A DNA stretch of 64,000 bases from Desulfobacteraceae bacterium (GCA_024225635.1 JAAEMK010000691.1:24270-88269), one strand, 5' to 3'. Shown: positions 8,933 through 19,114, numbered from the stretch's first letter. Numbers and translations are program-made. The notes: generated by a model from the letters alone, not told the origin.

Positions 8933-9813
8933 TGTGGCAAAACCGATAGTTTAGTGTTTAGGTAAGTGTTGCAGGCCTTAAACGAACACATGCGAAATTT
9001 TTCAATCAACGCCCTGAGCTTGAATTCGGTCCTGGTAAGATTAATATAATGCCTGAACCTGAAACCCGGTGTCGCATGGGTCAGCCTTGGTTGTCCGGGA
9101 TCAAATTCCCAGGGATGTGAATAAAAAACAAAGCCCCCGGACTGATTCAGCACCGATTGCACTCCCATCTGAAACAGGGGAAAAGGAATCAACCTGAAGT
9201 AGCCGCCTCCCCCCAGGGGAAAAAATTGCCGGCCAAGCTTGAGATTAGTCACCGGCAACTCAAAAAAATGTTCCGACAATCGATAGGCAATGCCTTGCCT
9301 GTCCTTCTCAAGAAGGTCAAGCACCCCGTACCTACCGTGCATGCCAAAGGAGTTGTAACTGGAATCATAAAGATAACCTGCATCCTCTATTATCTTCAAA
9401 ATATCACCATTCACGGCAAAACTGGGAGCTCTATAACCGGTCACAGCCTCACCGATGATATCTTCAAGCAATTTTCTGCTTTCGATGATGTCTGTGGCAA
9501 ATTCATTTAAAGACCGGGTGGTTGGCATATGATGCCGGAAACCATGGGATGCCACCTCGTGGCCCCGCTGCTGAATTTCACGGACAAGGCGCGGCAGCTT
9601 TTCAGCTATCCATCCCAGCACGAAAAACGTGGCCCTTGGCTGAAACGGGAAGGAATCAAAGAGATCCAGCAGTTTGCGGGTATTGGATTCAACCCTGAGT
9701 TCCCTGTCGTTCCAGGAAGAGTACGGAATATATGCCTTAAAATTCTCAACTTGGAACCAGTCCTCCACATCAACCGTCAGAAGAATTGATTTATTCAATT
9801 GTTTATCTTTCAA
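8929..9813 (-). CDS. Polysaccharide deacetylase, exosortase-locus type (CE4 with DUF3473 tail)
   Basis: A 294-residue NodB-homology deacetylase. [11 protein letters not shown] (residues 15-25) carries the catalytic and metal-binding Asp residues, and SHGFRHH (89-95) the metal-binding histidines. [12 protein letters not shown] near 141-152 is motif 3. The C-terminal 70 residues ([13 protein letters not shown] onward) match the extension seen in the exosortase-associated deacetylase family. It lacks a signal peptide, so it probably acts on cytoplasmic or membrane-linked intermediates, removing N-acetyl groups. The start overlaps the exosortase stop by 11 bp. Confidence 0.93.
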   Translation of the reverse strand: MKDKQLNKSILLTVDVEDWFQVENFKAYIPYSSWNDRELRVESNTRKLLDLFDSFPFQPRATFFVLGWIAEKLPRLVREIQQRGHEVASHGFRHHMPTTRSLNEFATDIIESRKLLEDIIGEAVTGYRAPSFAVNGDILKIIEDAGYLYDSSYNSFGMHGRYGVLDLLEKDRQGIAYRLSEHFFELPVTNLKLGRQFFPLGGGGYFRLIPFPLFQMGVQSVLNQSGGFVFYSHPWEFDPGQPRLTHATPGFRFRHYINLTRTEFKLRALIEKFRMCSFKACNTYLNTKLSVLPQ

Positions 9814-10636
9814 GTTTCATCTCAACAATAAAAATCAAATAGAGCAGTAAAAGTGCAACGAAAAAAACGAGGATTCCCGAGATTTCATGGAGAAATCCCT
9901 GGGCAGCCTCGGGACCGATACAGGTCGCCATGACAGCCGTTGCTGTCAAACGGACGACATTTACAGCGACGGCTATGGGGACCGCCGATAAAAACAGAAT
10001 CCATTTCTTCACCCGTCCCAAGGGGGAGATATAGGCAAATGCGCCCCCCAGGGCCAGCAGGGAAGTGAGGGAACGAAGACCGGAACAGGCATCCACCACC
10101 TCAAGGGAGGTGTTGGCGAGATGAAGCACATTTCCCTCCCTTAAGACAGGAATCCTCAGGAGATGAACCATGTTGGATGAAAGATCCGCGGCAAAAAGTT
10201 GAAGGGGAAATGCAATTTTGTTCCAGATGATGGCCGGAATCGGAATCATAATTATAAGATAAATCAGGGGGACGGCAACGGCGGCGGTGATCCGGCCGCC
10301 CAAAAGGTAGAGGGTTGTCCCGAAAAGGGTGATTATAATGGAAAAGCGCATGACAAAGAGTTCCGCGCCGATATTTCCAACAAGATAGCACACCATGCCA
10401 AGGATAATGACCGGAAGCCCCAGCCTCGAAGAGTTCCTTGCCATTTGTGACAACGCTTCCTTCTTGTGCCAGATCATATAGATGGCAACAAAGGGAATCA
10501 AAAAACCATGTGAGAAGTTGGGATTATTGGACCAGTCATAAACCAGGGTTGCTATGGCATGGTTGTATAGCAGAAAAAATGCCGAAGCAAGGATAAGACA
10601 CTGAATGGCCAGATGTTTTTCAATTTTTAAGATCAT
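9803..10636 (-). CDS. Exosortase (Xrt family)
   Basis: A 277-residue integral membrane protein with about eight hydrophobic segments. The three catalytic residues known for exosortases are all present: Cys184 in [11 protein letters not shown], Arg229 in [10 protein letters not shown], and His250 in [23 protein letters not shown] at 41-56 is another family signature. Exosortases are membrane transpeptidases that cut PEP-CTERM-like C-terminal sorting signals and attach the protein to the surface matrix. Here EpsI is a separate gene (overlap ATGA), unlike fused types. Subtype (XrtA versus the D-type of Desulfobacterota) cannot be settled by eye. Confidence 0.95.
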   Translation of the reverse strand: MILKIEKHLAIQCLILASAFFLLYNHAIATLVYDWSNNPNFSHGFLIPFVAIYMIWHKKEALSQMARNSSRLGLPVIILGMVCYLVGNIGAELFVMRFSIIITLFGTTLYLLGGRITAAVAVPLIYLIIMIPIPAIIWNKIAFPLQLFAADLSSNMVHLLRIPVLREGNVLHLANTSLEVVDACSGLRSLTSLLALGGAFAYISPLGRVKKWILFLSAVPIAVAVNVVRLTATAVMATCIGPEAAQGFLHEISGILVFFVALLLLYLIFIVEMKLER

Positions 10637-11274
10637 GATGGAATATACTCGTTTAGATGGGGATAAATATCCTTTGCAAACCGTTTCAGCAGCTCCAGGG
10701 TCAGATCCTCCCTGGTCGTAACCGGAGCAATCAGTCTCACAAAGGAGCCGTCGGTTCTATGACGAATTATGGAGTCGACCACGAGCAATATCTTCTGAAG
10801 ATATTCAGACGCGATGATTCGTCCCCTGGACTGGAACCAGTAGAGCATCACCTGCTGCTGGGCGCCCTTTTCAAGCTTCAGGCGAATGACATCGATACTC
10901 CTGCGGTTCCCGCTATCCTCCACAGGAACTGTTTCTATGGAAGTTTCGATGATATTCCATCCGGAACCCGGCATACAGTTTTTGGGAGAATGAATGAGAT
11001 CCCCCTCTTTCTGGCTCTGGTAGAACCCCACATAGAGTTGAACCGTATCTCCCCCGTCCGATTGATAGGTGGCAAGGATGGAATCATCCACCCCCAGAAT
11101 CTCATAAATTTTCTCATCAAACTTGGATGGTATGCCGCTCCACCCGCCTATTGCCATGGGAAAAGAATCAAAAGAGCGGTTAGGCTTTATGGTTTCGGAA
11201 TGATTGGCGAAACTGAGAACGACAATTGTACCCAGCATTATGCCGGCTACAGTGAATACGCGTTTATAGGTCAT
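10633..11274 (-). CDS. epsI: EpsI family protein (DUF3485)
   Basis: A 213-residue protein with an N-terminal membrane anchor (residues 5-22) and a periplasmic domain. [12 protein letters not shown] at 95-106 is the diagnostic EpsI motif, including a conserved Cys100. EpsI domains always accompany exosortases, either fused at their C-terminus or as a separate gene just beside them; the biochemical role is not known. The start ATG is 27 bp behind the end of the outer-membrane beta-barrel gene, and the stop overlaps the exosortase start. Confidence 0.93.
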   Translation of the reverse strand: MTYKRVFTVAGIMLGTIVVLSFANHSETIKPNRSFDSFPMAIGGWSGIPSKFDEKIYEILGVDDSILATYQSDGGDTVQLYVGFYQSQKEGDLIHSPKNCMPGSGWNIIETSIETVPVEDSGNRRSIDVIRLKLEKGAQQQVMLYWFQSRGRIIASEYLQKILLVVDSIIRHRTDGSFVRLIAPVTTREDLTLELLKRFAKDIYPHLNEYIPS

Positions 11275-11301
11275 GGTGAGCCTTTTTATATTTGGATTAG
11301 C

Positions 11302-12729
11302 CTAATTTTTAAAAATCCGTTTCTCAATATCTTCCCTGGAGCTTGTCTCATCCAGAACCAATGGTTTCAGGGGATAGAGACTGATCGTGATCGTCCCGCG
11401 ATTTTCATGATACCCCTCCCTTCTATCCGAATCGGTATCATAGTTTTTAAATTCATAGGAAAGGCTGAAGTTCATCCAGCGAAGGGGTGCCCATGACAAG
11501 GCCGCCCCAAGATCCAGGGTGTTGTCCACCCTGTCCACACCCGGTTCGTCATATTCATCTCTTATCCAGGAACCGGTCAAGTCAAGGGAAGACATTTTTG
11601 TCAGCTGCCAGGCGAAAAGAAATCCCGCTTGATAATAAACCGTGAACCCAAGGCTTGCATTATCATCGCCGGAGGCATCATAGCCACTGGCTCCAGACAG
11701 GGTTAACATTCCCCTTCTGCTGAAATCAAAGGTTTTAAAGATATCCGCATCCACAAACACCCCTCTGTCGGTACTTTCTTCCCACTCCTGAATCAGGTAC
11801 CCAAGCCCCAGGGAGAAACCTGAATCCTCGGTGATATCCCAGTCAAGTCCCAGGGAGGGATTGTAGACTACGCTATCAAGGTTCTCTTTTTCCGTAACAG
11901 TGTGTTTGTATTTAATGTAGGCCTGCAAATGCCTGGAGATTTTTCTGATGAGACGGAGGTCGCCGCTGTAGGTCTCCTCATCCCTGGAAATATCAAAGTT
12001 CTTCTCCTCAAAGGAAAAATTCGAATCAATTCCCAGCCGGGGGGTGAACCAGAACGCAAAGAATGCGGACGGAGAATAGCCCTTGTATTCATCGGCGTCG
12101 GATTGATCATAATTGTCAAACGAGTATTCACAATTCAACCCGAAAGAATTCATTATTCCAAATTCATGGGTAATGCCCACGGAGGTTGTATTTGTTTCGT
12201 GTTCCTTCAGAATTCCTGTTCTCTGGTCCCGGTCAAAACTTTCCGTATATCTTTCTTCCATGGTAAGGCCGGTATGGCGGGCAACCTGAAATTTTCCGGA
12301 AACCGAAGCGTGGTGCTCCCACGCTTTGTCATCACTGATCCCGTTATCGGTGTTTTCGTGATCGTCGTAGCCCATGTCAAAATTGATTACCGCCCGCCTG
12401 GAGAGTTCGATATCGCCGTAAAGCTTAAGATCGTTTTCAAAGACGTCATCCTCATCATGCTTGTCGTAATCTTTGTACAAGGGGTTGTAATTCAGATAGA
12501 TCCGTTGTGTCTTTCCCACAAAACCGATTAAAAAATTGACGCCATAGGTGGAGAAAAACTCTTCCTCCCTGTTCTTATCCGTTTGATTGTAGTTGTCCCT
12601 GTAATCTTCAGAGACGTAGATGCTTGGCGTAAATTCGGTTCTCATTCCAACGGCTGGAGATGCAATGGACAAAAAGATCAAACCTGCTGCCAGCAAAATA
12701 GACTTCCGAAAGCAACCTGTTGAGAACAC
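11302..12729 (-). CDS. Outer-membrane beta-barrel protein of the EPS locus
   Basis: I place the start at a GTG (12729) behind GGAGGT; ATG/TTG starts 12-15 bp upstream are also possible. Residues 1-28 form a signal peptide (KSILLAAGLIFLSIASPAVG). The rest is a series of alternating hydrophobic/polar strands separated by very acidic turns (for example DKHDEDDVFEND), as in large beta-barrels. It resembles the uncharacterised barrel proteins linked to PEP-CTERM loci, which are thought to carry the polysaccharide across the outer membrane or to assist in this. It does not end in the usual terminal Phe but in a short EDIEKRIFKN tail after the last strand. Confidence 0.8.
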   Translation of the reverse strand: MFSTGCFRKSILLAAGLIFLSIASPAVGMRTEFTPSIYVSEDYRDNYNQTDKNREEEFFSTYGVNFLIGFVGKTQRIYLNYNPLYKDYDKHDEDDVFENDLKLYGDIELSRRAVINFDMGYDDHENTDNGISDDKAWEHHASVSGKFQVARHTGLTMEERYTESFDRDQRTGILKEHETNTTSVGITHEFGIMNSFGLNCEYSFDNYDQSDADEYKGYSPSAFFAFWFTPRLGIDSNFSFEEKNFDISRDEETYSGDLRLIRKISRHLQAYIKYKHTVTEKENLDSVVYNPSLGLDWDITEDSGFSLGLGYLIQEWEESTDRGVFVDADIFKTFDFSRRGMLTLSGASGYDASGDDNASLGFTVYYQAGFLFAWQLTKMSSLDLTGSWIRDEYDEPGVDRVDNTLDLGAALSWAPLRWMNFSLSYEFKNYDTDSDRREGYHENRGTITISLYPLKPLVLDETSSREDIEKRIFKN

Positions 12730-12747
12730 GGTGACCTCCATCAAAGG

Positions 12748-13329
12748 TTAGGGAACAATGATTGTATCATCTGCCTTGATCGGAATATTGTTGCTGAAAT
12801 CCCCCTTCACAATATCCTTATAATTGACCCTGATGATTCTCTCCTTTCCCTTCTCTCTTCGAAAGAGAATAATCTCTTTTTTAGAAGCCCACTCGGTAAA
12901 CCCCTTTGCAATGGAGAATGCCTGAATGATGGTAAGGTTTTTCAAAAGGGGGTATTCTCCGGTGCTGTTTACCTCCCCGAGGATATAGTACTTCTGGCTG
13001 CCCGGATTGATCAGGGTCACCGTAACCTGGGGAGCTTCAACATACTCGGAAAGGCGCTTCTCGATGACAGCTTTCAGCTCCATAGTGGTGAGGCTCGAAG
13101 CCTGTATATCATCAAGGAGCGGAAATGTTATCTTACCATCGGTTCTTACCATAGAGGCATCAAGGGAAAGATCCGGTTCCTTCCACACACTGATCTTGAG
13201 CACATCACCGGCCCCGACCCGGTAGTCGCTCAAGAAAGCCTCCTCCCCATGGCAGAACGGCGGGAAACCGAACACGCCACAAACAACAAAAACCAGATAT
13301 AAACGGATCAACCATTTTTCACTATACAT
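12748..13329 (-). CDS. Polysaccharide export protein, Wza family
   Basis: The ATG at 13329 is chosen because AAGGGGCGGAG lies just upstream; an ORF start at 13377 has no ribosome site. The 193-residue protein begins with a signal peptide (WLIRLYLVFVVCGVFGF). A polysaccharide biosynthesis/export domain follows (DYRVGAGDVLKISVWKEP), then an SLBB-type beta-grasp domain (YYILGEVNSTGEYPL). There is no lipobox Cys at the cleavage site. It should form the periplasmic/outer-membrane export channel working with the Wzz-like protein and kinase upstream. It is short, as EpsE-like members of exosortase loci usually are. Confidence 0.93.
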   Translation of the reverse strand: MYSEKWLIRLYLVFVVCGVFGFPPFCHGEEAFLSDYRVGAGDVLKISVWKEPDLSLDASMVRTDGKITFPLLDDIQASSLTTMELKAVIEKRLSEYVEAPQVTVTLINPGSQKYYILGEVNSTGEYPLLKNLTIIQAFSIAKGFTEWASKKEIILFRREKGKERIIRVNYKDIVKGDFSNNIPIKADDTIIVP

Positions 13330-13453
13330 AGCTCCGCCCCTTCGATTACATCGACTGTTTTTTCCAACAACAACCAATTGTTATTTAGAACAATCGCCAC
13401 CGCTCAACAAAAACAGGCACCTATACATCCGGCTAAAACCCTTCGGCGATTAT

Positions 13454-14851
13454 TCACCTTGCCCCCCGGCCAAAAAAGACCGTTTTTATGGTGCGAAGAA
13501 TAATAACGACGTCCAGCATCAGGGACATGTTTTTAATATAGAACAACTCGTAATTAAGCTTCTCTATGGCATCATCAATGGAAGCGCCATAATCGTAGGA
13601 GACCTGCGCCCAACCGGTAATACCGGGTTTTACAACAAATCGTTCCGAATAAAAAGGAATCTCTTTTTCAAGTTCCTCGGTGAAATGTCTTCGCTCGGGC
13701 CTTGGCCCCACAAGACTCATTTTACCCTTTAGAACATCCCAGAGCTGTGGAAGTTCATCGATTCTAAATTTCCGGATTACTTTCCCAACCCTGGTGATTC
13801 GATTATCATTTTGCATGGCCCAGACAGGACCGCTGATCTTTTCCGCATCCTGCACCATGGAACGGAATTTGTGCATCATATACTCCTGCTTCCGCTGTCC
13901 CACCCTGTCCTGGGAGAAAAAGACAGATCCCCTGGAATCGATTTTTATTAAAATCGCCACAAAAAGGAAAACAGGAGAAAGCAATACCAGCAGAGAAAAG
14001 GAGGCCAGGATATCCACAATTCGTTTTACGCAATTTTGAATTTTTGATTTTCTGAAACCATCTGAAAAAATAAGCCAGGAAGGAGTAATTTTAGTGACAA
14101 GCAACTTTCCCGTGAGCATTTCATAAAACGAATTGCCCTCCATGACTTCTATTCCGGCTGTTCTGCAGGCGAGCAGCTCTTTTGTCGGGAAATTACCCCG
14201 GCTCTCCTCAAGGGCAACAACCACTTTCTTGGCACCTGCTTTTAAAACCGTCTGGCAAAGGCTGTTCCAGGCTGATCTGGAAACGATCTTCCTTGGAACA
14301 GCGCCATCTATGAACTCTGAATTCACATCAGGGACCATGGCCTCGACCGAATAGCCGCAATCAATTTTCTGCTCGATCTCATGAAAGATATCTACGGCCA
14401 GATCGCTTGATCCCAGAATAATAATATTTTCATTAAAGTAGCCATTATTCAATACGCAATAAATATATACGAATCGCCATCCAATGATAAAGATCAACAA
14501 AAAGAAAATACTCAAAGCAAAGATGCCCTGATCAATGATAACAAGCGGAAATACAAAATAGATAAACGCAAGGACGATTGCCGTCACTCCAAGGGATTGC
14601 AGCAGCCGGATACTGATCTCCGGGAGATCGACGGCTATCTGGAAGTCATACAGATCGTTGTAATAAAGCGCAGCCTGGCAGACAATAGTGACGAGTACAA
14701 TTCTGAGGCATAACATCACATCAAACCAATAGGAGTCGGAATAGGTTAAAAGTACTGTAGCAAGCAGAACAGAGGCGAAAATAACGATGCCTTCAATAAT
14801 ATAGAAAACTATATTCCGGATGGGGTAGTATTGTTTGAGAAACCTCAACAT
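13454..14851 (-). CDS. Initiating sugar-phosphate transferase (PHPT, WcaJ/EpsB-like)
   Basis: A 465-residue polyisoprenyl-phosphate hexose-1-phosphate transferase. The N-terminal half has four to five membrane segments and a CoA-binding-like Rossmann domain ([17 protein letters not shown]). The C-terminal catalytic domain starts near residue 270 with a re-entrant helix ([20 protein letters not shown]) and contains [20 protein letters not shown]-type [27 protein letters not shown] and [16 protein letters not shown]. It should transfer a hexose-1-phosphate to undecaprenyl phosphate, the first step of repeat-unit assembly. The layout fits the exosortase-associated family. Confidence 0.94.
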   Translation of the reverse strand: MLRFLKQYYPIRNIVFYIIEGIVIFASVLLATVLLTYSDSYWFDVMLCLRIVLVTIVCQAALYYNDLYDFQIAVDLPEISIRLLQSLGVTAIVLAFIYFVFPLVIIDQGIFALSIFFLLIFIIGWRFVYIYCVLNNGYFNENIIILGSSDLAVDIFHEIEQKIDCGYSVEAMVPDVNSEFIDGAVPRKIVSRSAWNSLCQTVLKAGAKKVVVALEESRGNFPTKELLACRTAGIEVMEGNSFYEMLTGKLLVTKITPSWLIFSDGFRKSKIQNCVKRIVDILASFSLLVLLSPVFLFVAILIKIDSRGSVFFSQDRVGQRKQEYMMHKFRSMVQDAEKISGPVWAMQNDNRITRVGKVIRKFRIDELPQLWDVLKGKMSLVGPRPERRHFTEELEKEIPFYSERFVVKPGITGWAQVSYDYGASIDDAIEKLNYELFYIKNMSLMLDVVIILRTIKTVFFGRGAR

Positions 14852-14905
14852 TTTTCTATCTTCAACCTTTCCTTTTTTAACTTTCAGTTATTTATCTACA
14901 GCAAC

Positions 14906-15727
14906 CTACTTGTAACCATAATTTTCATACCCTCTTCCAGGCCTGTGATAAGAAAAATTTTTAACAACCCCCAGGATCTTCTTTTTACCATAAGTATCAA
15001 TAAGATCCTGAACAGCTTCCTTTTTTGTCTTACCGGTTTTTACCACAATCACGATACCATCGACCTGACGAGCCAGCGCACTTGCCTCTGATGTCAGGTA
15101 GGGAGGAGGAGAATCGATGATGATATATCTGTCATCATATCTCGTTTTCACCTCGTTAAGAAGCAGCCTCATCTGTTCGGAAGAGACGAGTTCCGATGGA
15201 TTTGACGGTGGCACGCCTGCCGGAAGAATTGAGAGCTTGTTGATTTGGGTTTTCTTTATAATGGAAGAGAGCGGACGAAGGTCGGAAAGATACTCACTTA
15301 ATCCGGGAATATCGGAAAAACCGAATCGCGAATGGATCGAAGGCCGTCTCAGGTCGCAATCCATTAGAAGGACATACTCATCAATGCTGTTTGCAATGCT
15401 TACGGCAAGGTTGCTGGCCACAAAGGATTTTCCATCCCCCGGGGTCGAACTGGTGATCATGATGGATCTTGGAGGCACCCCTTTGTCAGGGAAGAGAATA
15501 TTGGTCTTAAGAATCCTGAACTGCTCGGCCTCAAGGGAATGGGGCTTAAAGTGGGTGAGGAGGGAGGGGTCGAGATTGCCTGAAATGACAGTTCCCTGTT
15601 CCGTCGGAGTGGTCTCTTCGCCATCATTTGCCGGCTCATGTGACGGGTCTTCCGGAACAATACAGAATGGGGCCTTGCTGTCATCGGCAATCTGCAGTTT
15701 TTCAAGAGCTTTGAATATTTTCCCCAC
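14906..15727 (-). CDS. Tyrosine-protein kinase (BY-kinase) of the EPS locus
   Basis: A 273-residue cytoplasmic ATPase starting at GTG. It has Walker A SSTPGDGKSF (93-102), Walker A' LLMDCDLRRP (120-129) and Walker B YIIIDSPPP (near 203), the signature of bacterial tyrosine kinases. The C-terminal tail contains a tyrosine cluster (YHRPGRGYENYGYK), the usual autophosphorylation site. The membrane-spanning activator is encoded separately by the Wzz-like gene just upstream (18 bp gap), the arrangement also seen in Firmicutes and exosortase loci. It is expected to control polymer length and export by phosphorylation cycles. Confidence 0.94.
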   Translation of the reverse strand: MGKIFKALEKLQIADDSKAPFCIVPEDPSHEPANDGEETTPTEQGTVISGNLDPSLLTHFKPHSLEAEQFRILKTNILFPDKGVPPRSIMITSSTPGDGKSFVASNLAVSIANSIDEYVLLMDCDLRRPSIHSRFGFSDIPGLSEYLSDLRPLSSIIKKTQINKLSILPAGVPPSNPSELVSSEQMRLLLNEVKTRYDDRYIIIDSPPPYLTSEASALARQVDGIVIVVKTGKTKKEAVQDLIDTYGKKKILGVVKNFSYHRPGRGYENYGYK

Positions 15728-15745
15728 AACAAAATCCTTGGACTA

Positions 15746-17392
15746 TTAAGTTAAATGCAGTTTTATAAAATTGACAACCCGTCCTATTCCCTTTTGATTT
15801 ATGACAACGAACAAACAAAGCACCCCTGCGACATAGCTTGCTGTAGCAAGGAATAAAACCATCTCAATCTTCTTTTTTAATCCATCTCCCGCTTTTTTCA
15901 GAGGCGGAATGGAAGCCAGAATGGGAAGCCCCAGTTTGGTTTCAATATCCTCATCCCATCGAATGGAGGAAGCATTGAATATTTCAAGCAGGAAAATAAT
16001 GCCTCCGGCAACACCCATGCCTGCGGCAAGGGAAAAAATGATTAATTTTTTAATATCCGGAGAGATGGGTTTTTGAGGGACCCTGGCATGATCCAGGATT
16101 CTGAACTGTTCTCCTTTCTGCTTCTTCTCCATGTTCACGGCAAGCTCGGCTTCGAGCTTCCTGTCCAGCAGCGAATTGAACACATCCTTGATGTTTCCAT
16201 AATCCCGTTTCAAAGAGAGCAGATCCTGCTCACGCTTGGGCGTATCTTCAACCCGTTTCTGATAAATAGCCGTGCTCTCACGATTTGCTTTTATATCGGC
16301 ATTTAACGAATTGATTTCTGTCTTGATCAGATCCACCTGCATCTCCAGCTGTTGCAGAGTGCGACTTTTCTTTAACACTGGGGTTTTAGTCTTTTTGCCG
16401 GGCTCTGATGTCCGTGCCTCCTCAAAAACACTGGCCTCCTCATCTACCTTTACCTGGAGCTTCTCAATGGTGGCCTGGAGCTTCTTAACATCCGGATGCT
16501 GACTGGTATATCGCAACAGAAGCGCTTCAAGCATTTTTTTAGCCTGCTTTAGTTCAACTTCGTTCTCGGTTCCTTCAAAGCCGTCATCCATGGAGTCAAG
16601 GGAAACAGGTTGCCCTTCGCCCCCCCGTTGTGCCATCTCCTTTAACTGGAAGATCTGCGCATTCAGGGCATTAACTGCATTTTTTGCATCCCTCAAGGTA
16701 GCCTGCTTGTCACTCAGCTGCTGCTGGAGCCGGTCAAGGGTCCTTAAATTGGATTCCAGCTCATCAGGAAGACCGCCAAGGAATTTAGCCCGATACTCTG
16801 ACAGCTTTTTTTCACGTTCAACGAGCCGTTTTCTGGTCTTTTCAAGCTCGGCATCAAGGAATTCGCTTGTGCCGACCGCCTGTGCTTCCCTCAGCTTAAG
16901 ATTCTCGTCCATGAAATAGCTTGAAAGGGTGTTGGTTATCTTCATCACCTTAGCGGGATCTTTTCCTTTGTAGGAGATACTGAAGGCATCGGTGCCGTTT
17001 CTGGCCCGGGTCAGCTTTACATTGATCCGTTTTCGCATCACCGCGACCTTATCTTCGAGATACATGCCTGCCGATTTTTCATCTTCAAAAAGAGCAAATT
17101 GATCAATTATTTTCTCAAGATTGCTCCGGCTCATGACCTGCTGAGAGATAGTGCTGATCCTGTTATTTATGCCACTTGATACGATGGATTTTACATAACT
17201 TCCCGGAACGGTCTGGGCATGAACCAGGATGGAAGTTGAAGCCTTATATGTTCTGGGCAGAGTAAAAGCCAGATAAATTCCGGCTGAAAGGGAAATACAG
17301 AGGGGAATAAGAACAATCCACCTGCGCCGGATTATTATGTCAATAATCTGATCAGGCGTTAGTGCTGTCTGAATGTTGGGCCCATCTGCCAT
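15746..17392 (-). CDS. Polysaccharide chain-length determinant (Wzz/GNVR type)
   Basis: A 548-residue protein with a membrane helix near residues 30-50 (WIVLIPLCISLSAGIYLA), a long periplasmic region with heptad-like coiled coil around 180-400, and C-terminal hydrophobic segments (LIIFSLAAGMGVAGGIIFLLE near 440 and a further one near 510-530). Pro-rich residues before the last helices (ARVPQKPISPD) match the Wzz signature. It is the first gene of the EPS operon, with GGGAAG before its ATG. It should set chain length and activate the downstream kinase. It is longer than enterobacterial Wzz because of the coiled coil, as is usual for the exosortase-associated family. Confidence 0.92.
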   Translation of the reverse strand: MADGPNIQTALTPDQIIDIIIRRRWIVLIPLCISLSAGIYLAFTLPRTYKASTSILVHAQTVPGSYVKSIVSSGINNRISTISQQVMSRSNLEKIIDQFALFEDEKSAGMYLEDKVAVMRKRINVKLTRARNGTDAFSISYKGKDPAKVMKITNTLSSYFMDENLKLREAQAVGTSEFLDAELEKTRKRLVEREKKLSEYRAKFLGGLPDELESNLRTLDRLQQQLSDKQATLRDAKNAVNALNAQIFQLKEMAQRGGEGQPVSLDSMDDGFEGTENEVELKQAKKMLEALLLRYTSQHPDVKKLQATIEKLQVKVDEEASVFEEARTSEPGKKTKTPVLKKSRTLQQLEMQVDLIKTEINSLNADIKANRESTAIYQKRVEDTPKREQDLLSLKRDYGNIKDVFNSLLDRKLEAELAVNMEKKQKGEQFRILDHARVPQKPISPDIKKLIIFSLAAGMGVAGGIIFLLEIFNASSIRWDEDIETKLGLPILASIPPLKKAGDGLKKKIEMVLFLATASYVAGVLCLFVVINQKGIGRVVNFIKLHLT

Positions 17393-17770
17393 AAAGCTTC
17401 CCGTATCGCTAACATTTTCGTTAAAAATCGGTGATTGCCATTATGCCCCTGTCTTAATCAAAAAAAGTCTCAACCCTTGGTCGATACATGTAACTTCATA
17501 AGCAACTATCGTTCCACTCAATAAAAAAACAACGTTTCATTAATTAGCCCTTCTATTTTTTATAGTATTTCAAATAGAAACAATGGAGATCGCCCAATTC
17601 TCCCATGCCGATATACAACCAAAGACATATGAATTTTTTTTCCCACATCTAACAACAATGTAACCTTTTTTACATACTTATCACGACTTTTTTTCACATT
17701 TCTAAAAAAACAATAAGCAACACGCGATAAATATAGAAAATAGAAGAAAAACGAATTACAGAGGGGTTGG
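17393..17770 (-). other. AT-rich intergenic region upstream of the EPS operon
   Basis: A 378-bp stretch rich in A and T runs between the hypothetical gene ending at 17771 and the first EPS gene. It holds no convincing gene; an 81-codon frame here lacks a ribosome site and has poor composition. It must contain the EPS operon promoter, but I could not find a -35/-10 pair with good spacing. Its AT content is far above that of the neighbouring genes. Confidence 0.6.
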
Positions 17771-18214
17771 TTAATCGATATCGATCCAGTACTGGGACCA
17801 AGCACACCGTTCCTTGTAGGGATACTTCATGAGCTCGGTAGCGAGGATGGAAAAGTCATGTTTTCGAACAACAAAATAACTGACCTTTTCATGGCCTATC
17901 AAAGATGTAACGCCCGCAGCCACGTAAAGGAGTTCATGCTTTTTTTCCACAAAACAGTCAACGGCACCGGTGACAACCTGAATGTCCCCTTCTTGCCGTA
18001 CACCATACAGATTAATCATGGTTATTTCAAAGGATTTTCCATTAAAATAGTTATTTGCATTGGTGCGGGTCAACTCGCATCGTACAAAATTGGTAAAACT
18101 CATACGTGTCCGTTCATAATCCGACGGTTCGGAAAAAGAGACACCGGGAAATAATAGTATCAAAACCACATAAGCTACAAAATACGTCCGTACGGTTTTC
18201 ATCATGGGAATCAT
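17771..18214 (-). CDS. Hypothetical exported protein
   Basis: A 147-residue protein of unknown family. AAAGGA precedes the ATG, and that ATG overlaps the stop codon of the receiver-domain gene upstream (ATGA), so the two are coupled. Residues 6-28 are a signal peptide (TYFVAYVVLILLFPGVSFSE). The mature part is about 120 residues with four cysteines. A hydrophobic LLYVAAGVTSLIGHEK patch lies in the middle. No motif identifies a function. Its coupling to an exported receiver-domain protein suggests that both act in the periplasm. Confidence 0.7.
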   Translation of the reverse strand: MIPMMKTVRTYFVAYVVLILLFPGVSFSEPSDYERTRMSFTNFVRCELTRTNANNYFNGKSFEITMINLYGVRQEGDIQVVTGAVDCFVEKKHELLYVAAGVTSLIGHEKVSYFVVRKHDFSILATELMKYPYKERCAWSQYWIDID

Positions 18215-18981
18215 GCCTGTTCCTTTAATAGAGAGAGGATTGTCTTTGAGAGCTCACGCAACACAACGGGTTTCACCACCACGGACTCCGATCCGGTAAA
18301 TTGTTTTAAAGCATCATCTTCCGTGCCCTTATCCCCATAGCCGGTTCCGAGAATCACCGGCAATTGAGGCTCTGTCTTGATCAGGTTTTTAACGAGCTGA
18401 ACACCGTTAATTCCGTCAAGCGTGCTGTCGGCTATGACCATTCGAAACTTGTCCGGCTGCATTCTGAACATCAAAAGAGCATCAGTACCGCTACCGGACA
18501 CGGTCACAGGATAGCCAAGGTCCGTTACGATCAGATCGATCAACCCCCGTCTCTTTTCGTTGGAATCAACGATGAGGACATGGCGTTCCCCTTTAAACAG
18601 AGGTCCCGGGGAGGCACCGATCTCATCGGGTTCCCAGCGCTGCTCATCAATGGGGTGAATCCGGGTCACATCAATTTCATAGGCCCTTGCGATCCTGAAA
18701 TAATCGTCATCCGTATCAGGCACCTTTGCTATCAGCCGCTTGTTGCTGCTGAGATACTCCCGGAGCCAGGTCCTGTATTCAAAGTCGTTTCCCTTAAGGA
18801 TCAGAAGCCTTGAACCAAGATCGGAGTTCACCTGAAGCGTGTGATACACCCGTTTCATGAAACCTGTATCCGCAGCCTGTTCCCGGTAATACTCCGAAAC
18901 AAACCCCACCATATAATCCCTGGCCTGGGATTGAACAGCAAAAACGGTCAAAAATACAGCAACAAACAGCACCCTCTTCAT
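18211..18981 (-). CDS. Exported response-regulator receiver-domain protein
   Basis: The start is set at the ATG at 18981 behind GGAGAG; a longer frame to 19221 would overlap the next gene and has no ribosome site. The resulting 256-residue protein starts MKRVLFVAVFLTVFAVQSQA, a clear signal peptide. A middle region of about 105 residues is unassigned. The C-terminal 120 residues are a CheY-like receiver domain: HVLIVDSNEKRR (acidic pocket), VIADSTLDGINGVQL with the putative phospho-acceptor Asp, and VVVKPVVLRELSK with the conserved Lys-Pro. A receiver domain behind a signal peptide is odd, as phosphotransfer is cytoplasmic. Either the N-terminus stays as a membrane anchor with unusual topology or the domain has another job. 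Confidence 0.75.
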   Translation of the reverse strand: MKRVLFVAVFLTVFAVQSQARDYMVGFVSEYYREQAADTGFMKRVYHTLQVNSDLGSRLLILKGNDFEYRTWLREYLSSNKRLIAKVPDTDDDYFRIARAYEIDVTRIHPIDEQRWEPDEIGASPGPLFKGERHVLIVDSNEKRRGLIDLIVTDLGYPVTVSGSGTDALLMFRMQPDKFRMVIADSTLDGINGVQLVKNLIKTEPQLPVILGTGYGDKGTEDDALKQFTGSESVVVKPVVLRELSKTILSLLKEQA

Positions 18982-19114
18982 ATCCATCTCTCCATCTGGT
19001 AAATAGAAACCCAAGCCCCGCCCGTGTACGGATTGCAGCACAGGCAGCTTGTTTAACAACCGTTCAAACCAAACCATCGACAGCTTGCAACGGCAACTTG
19101 AGCCATAAGAACGC

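Noticed and set aside
17560-17805. 81-codon minus-strand frame in the AT-rich region before the EPS operon
   Set aside because: It overlaps the next gene, has no ribosome site and an improbable composition with Phe/Tyr/Ser runs caused by AT-richness.
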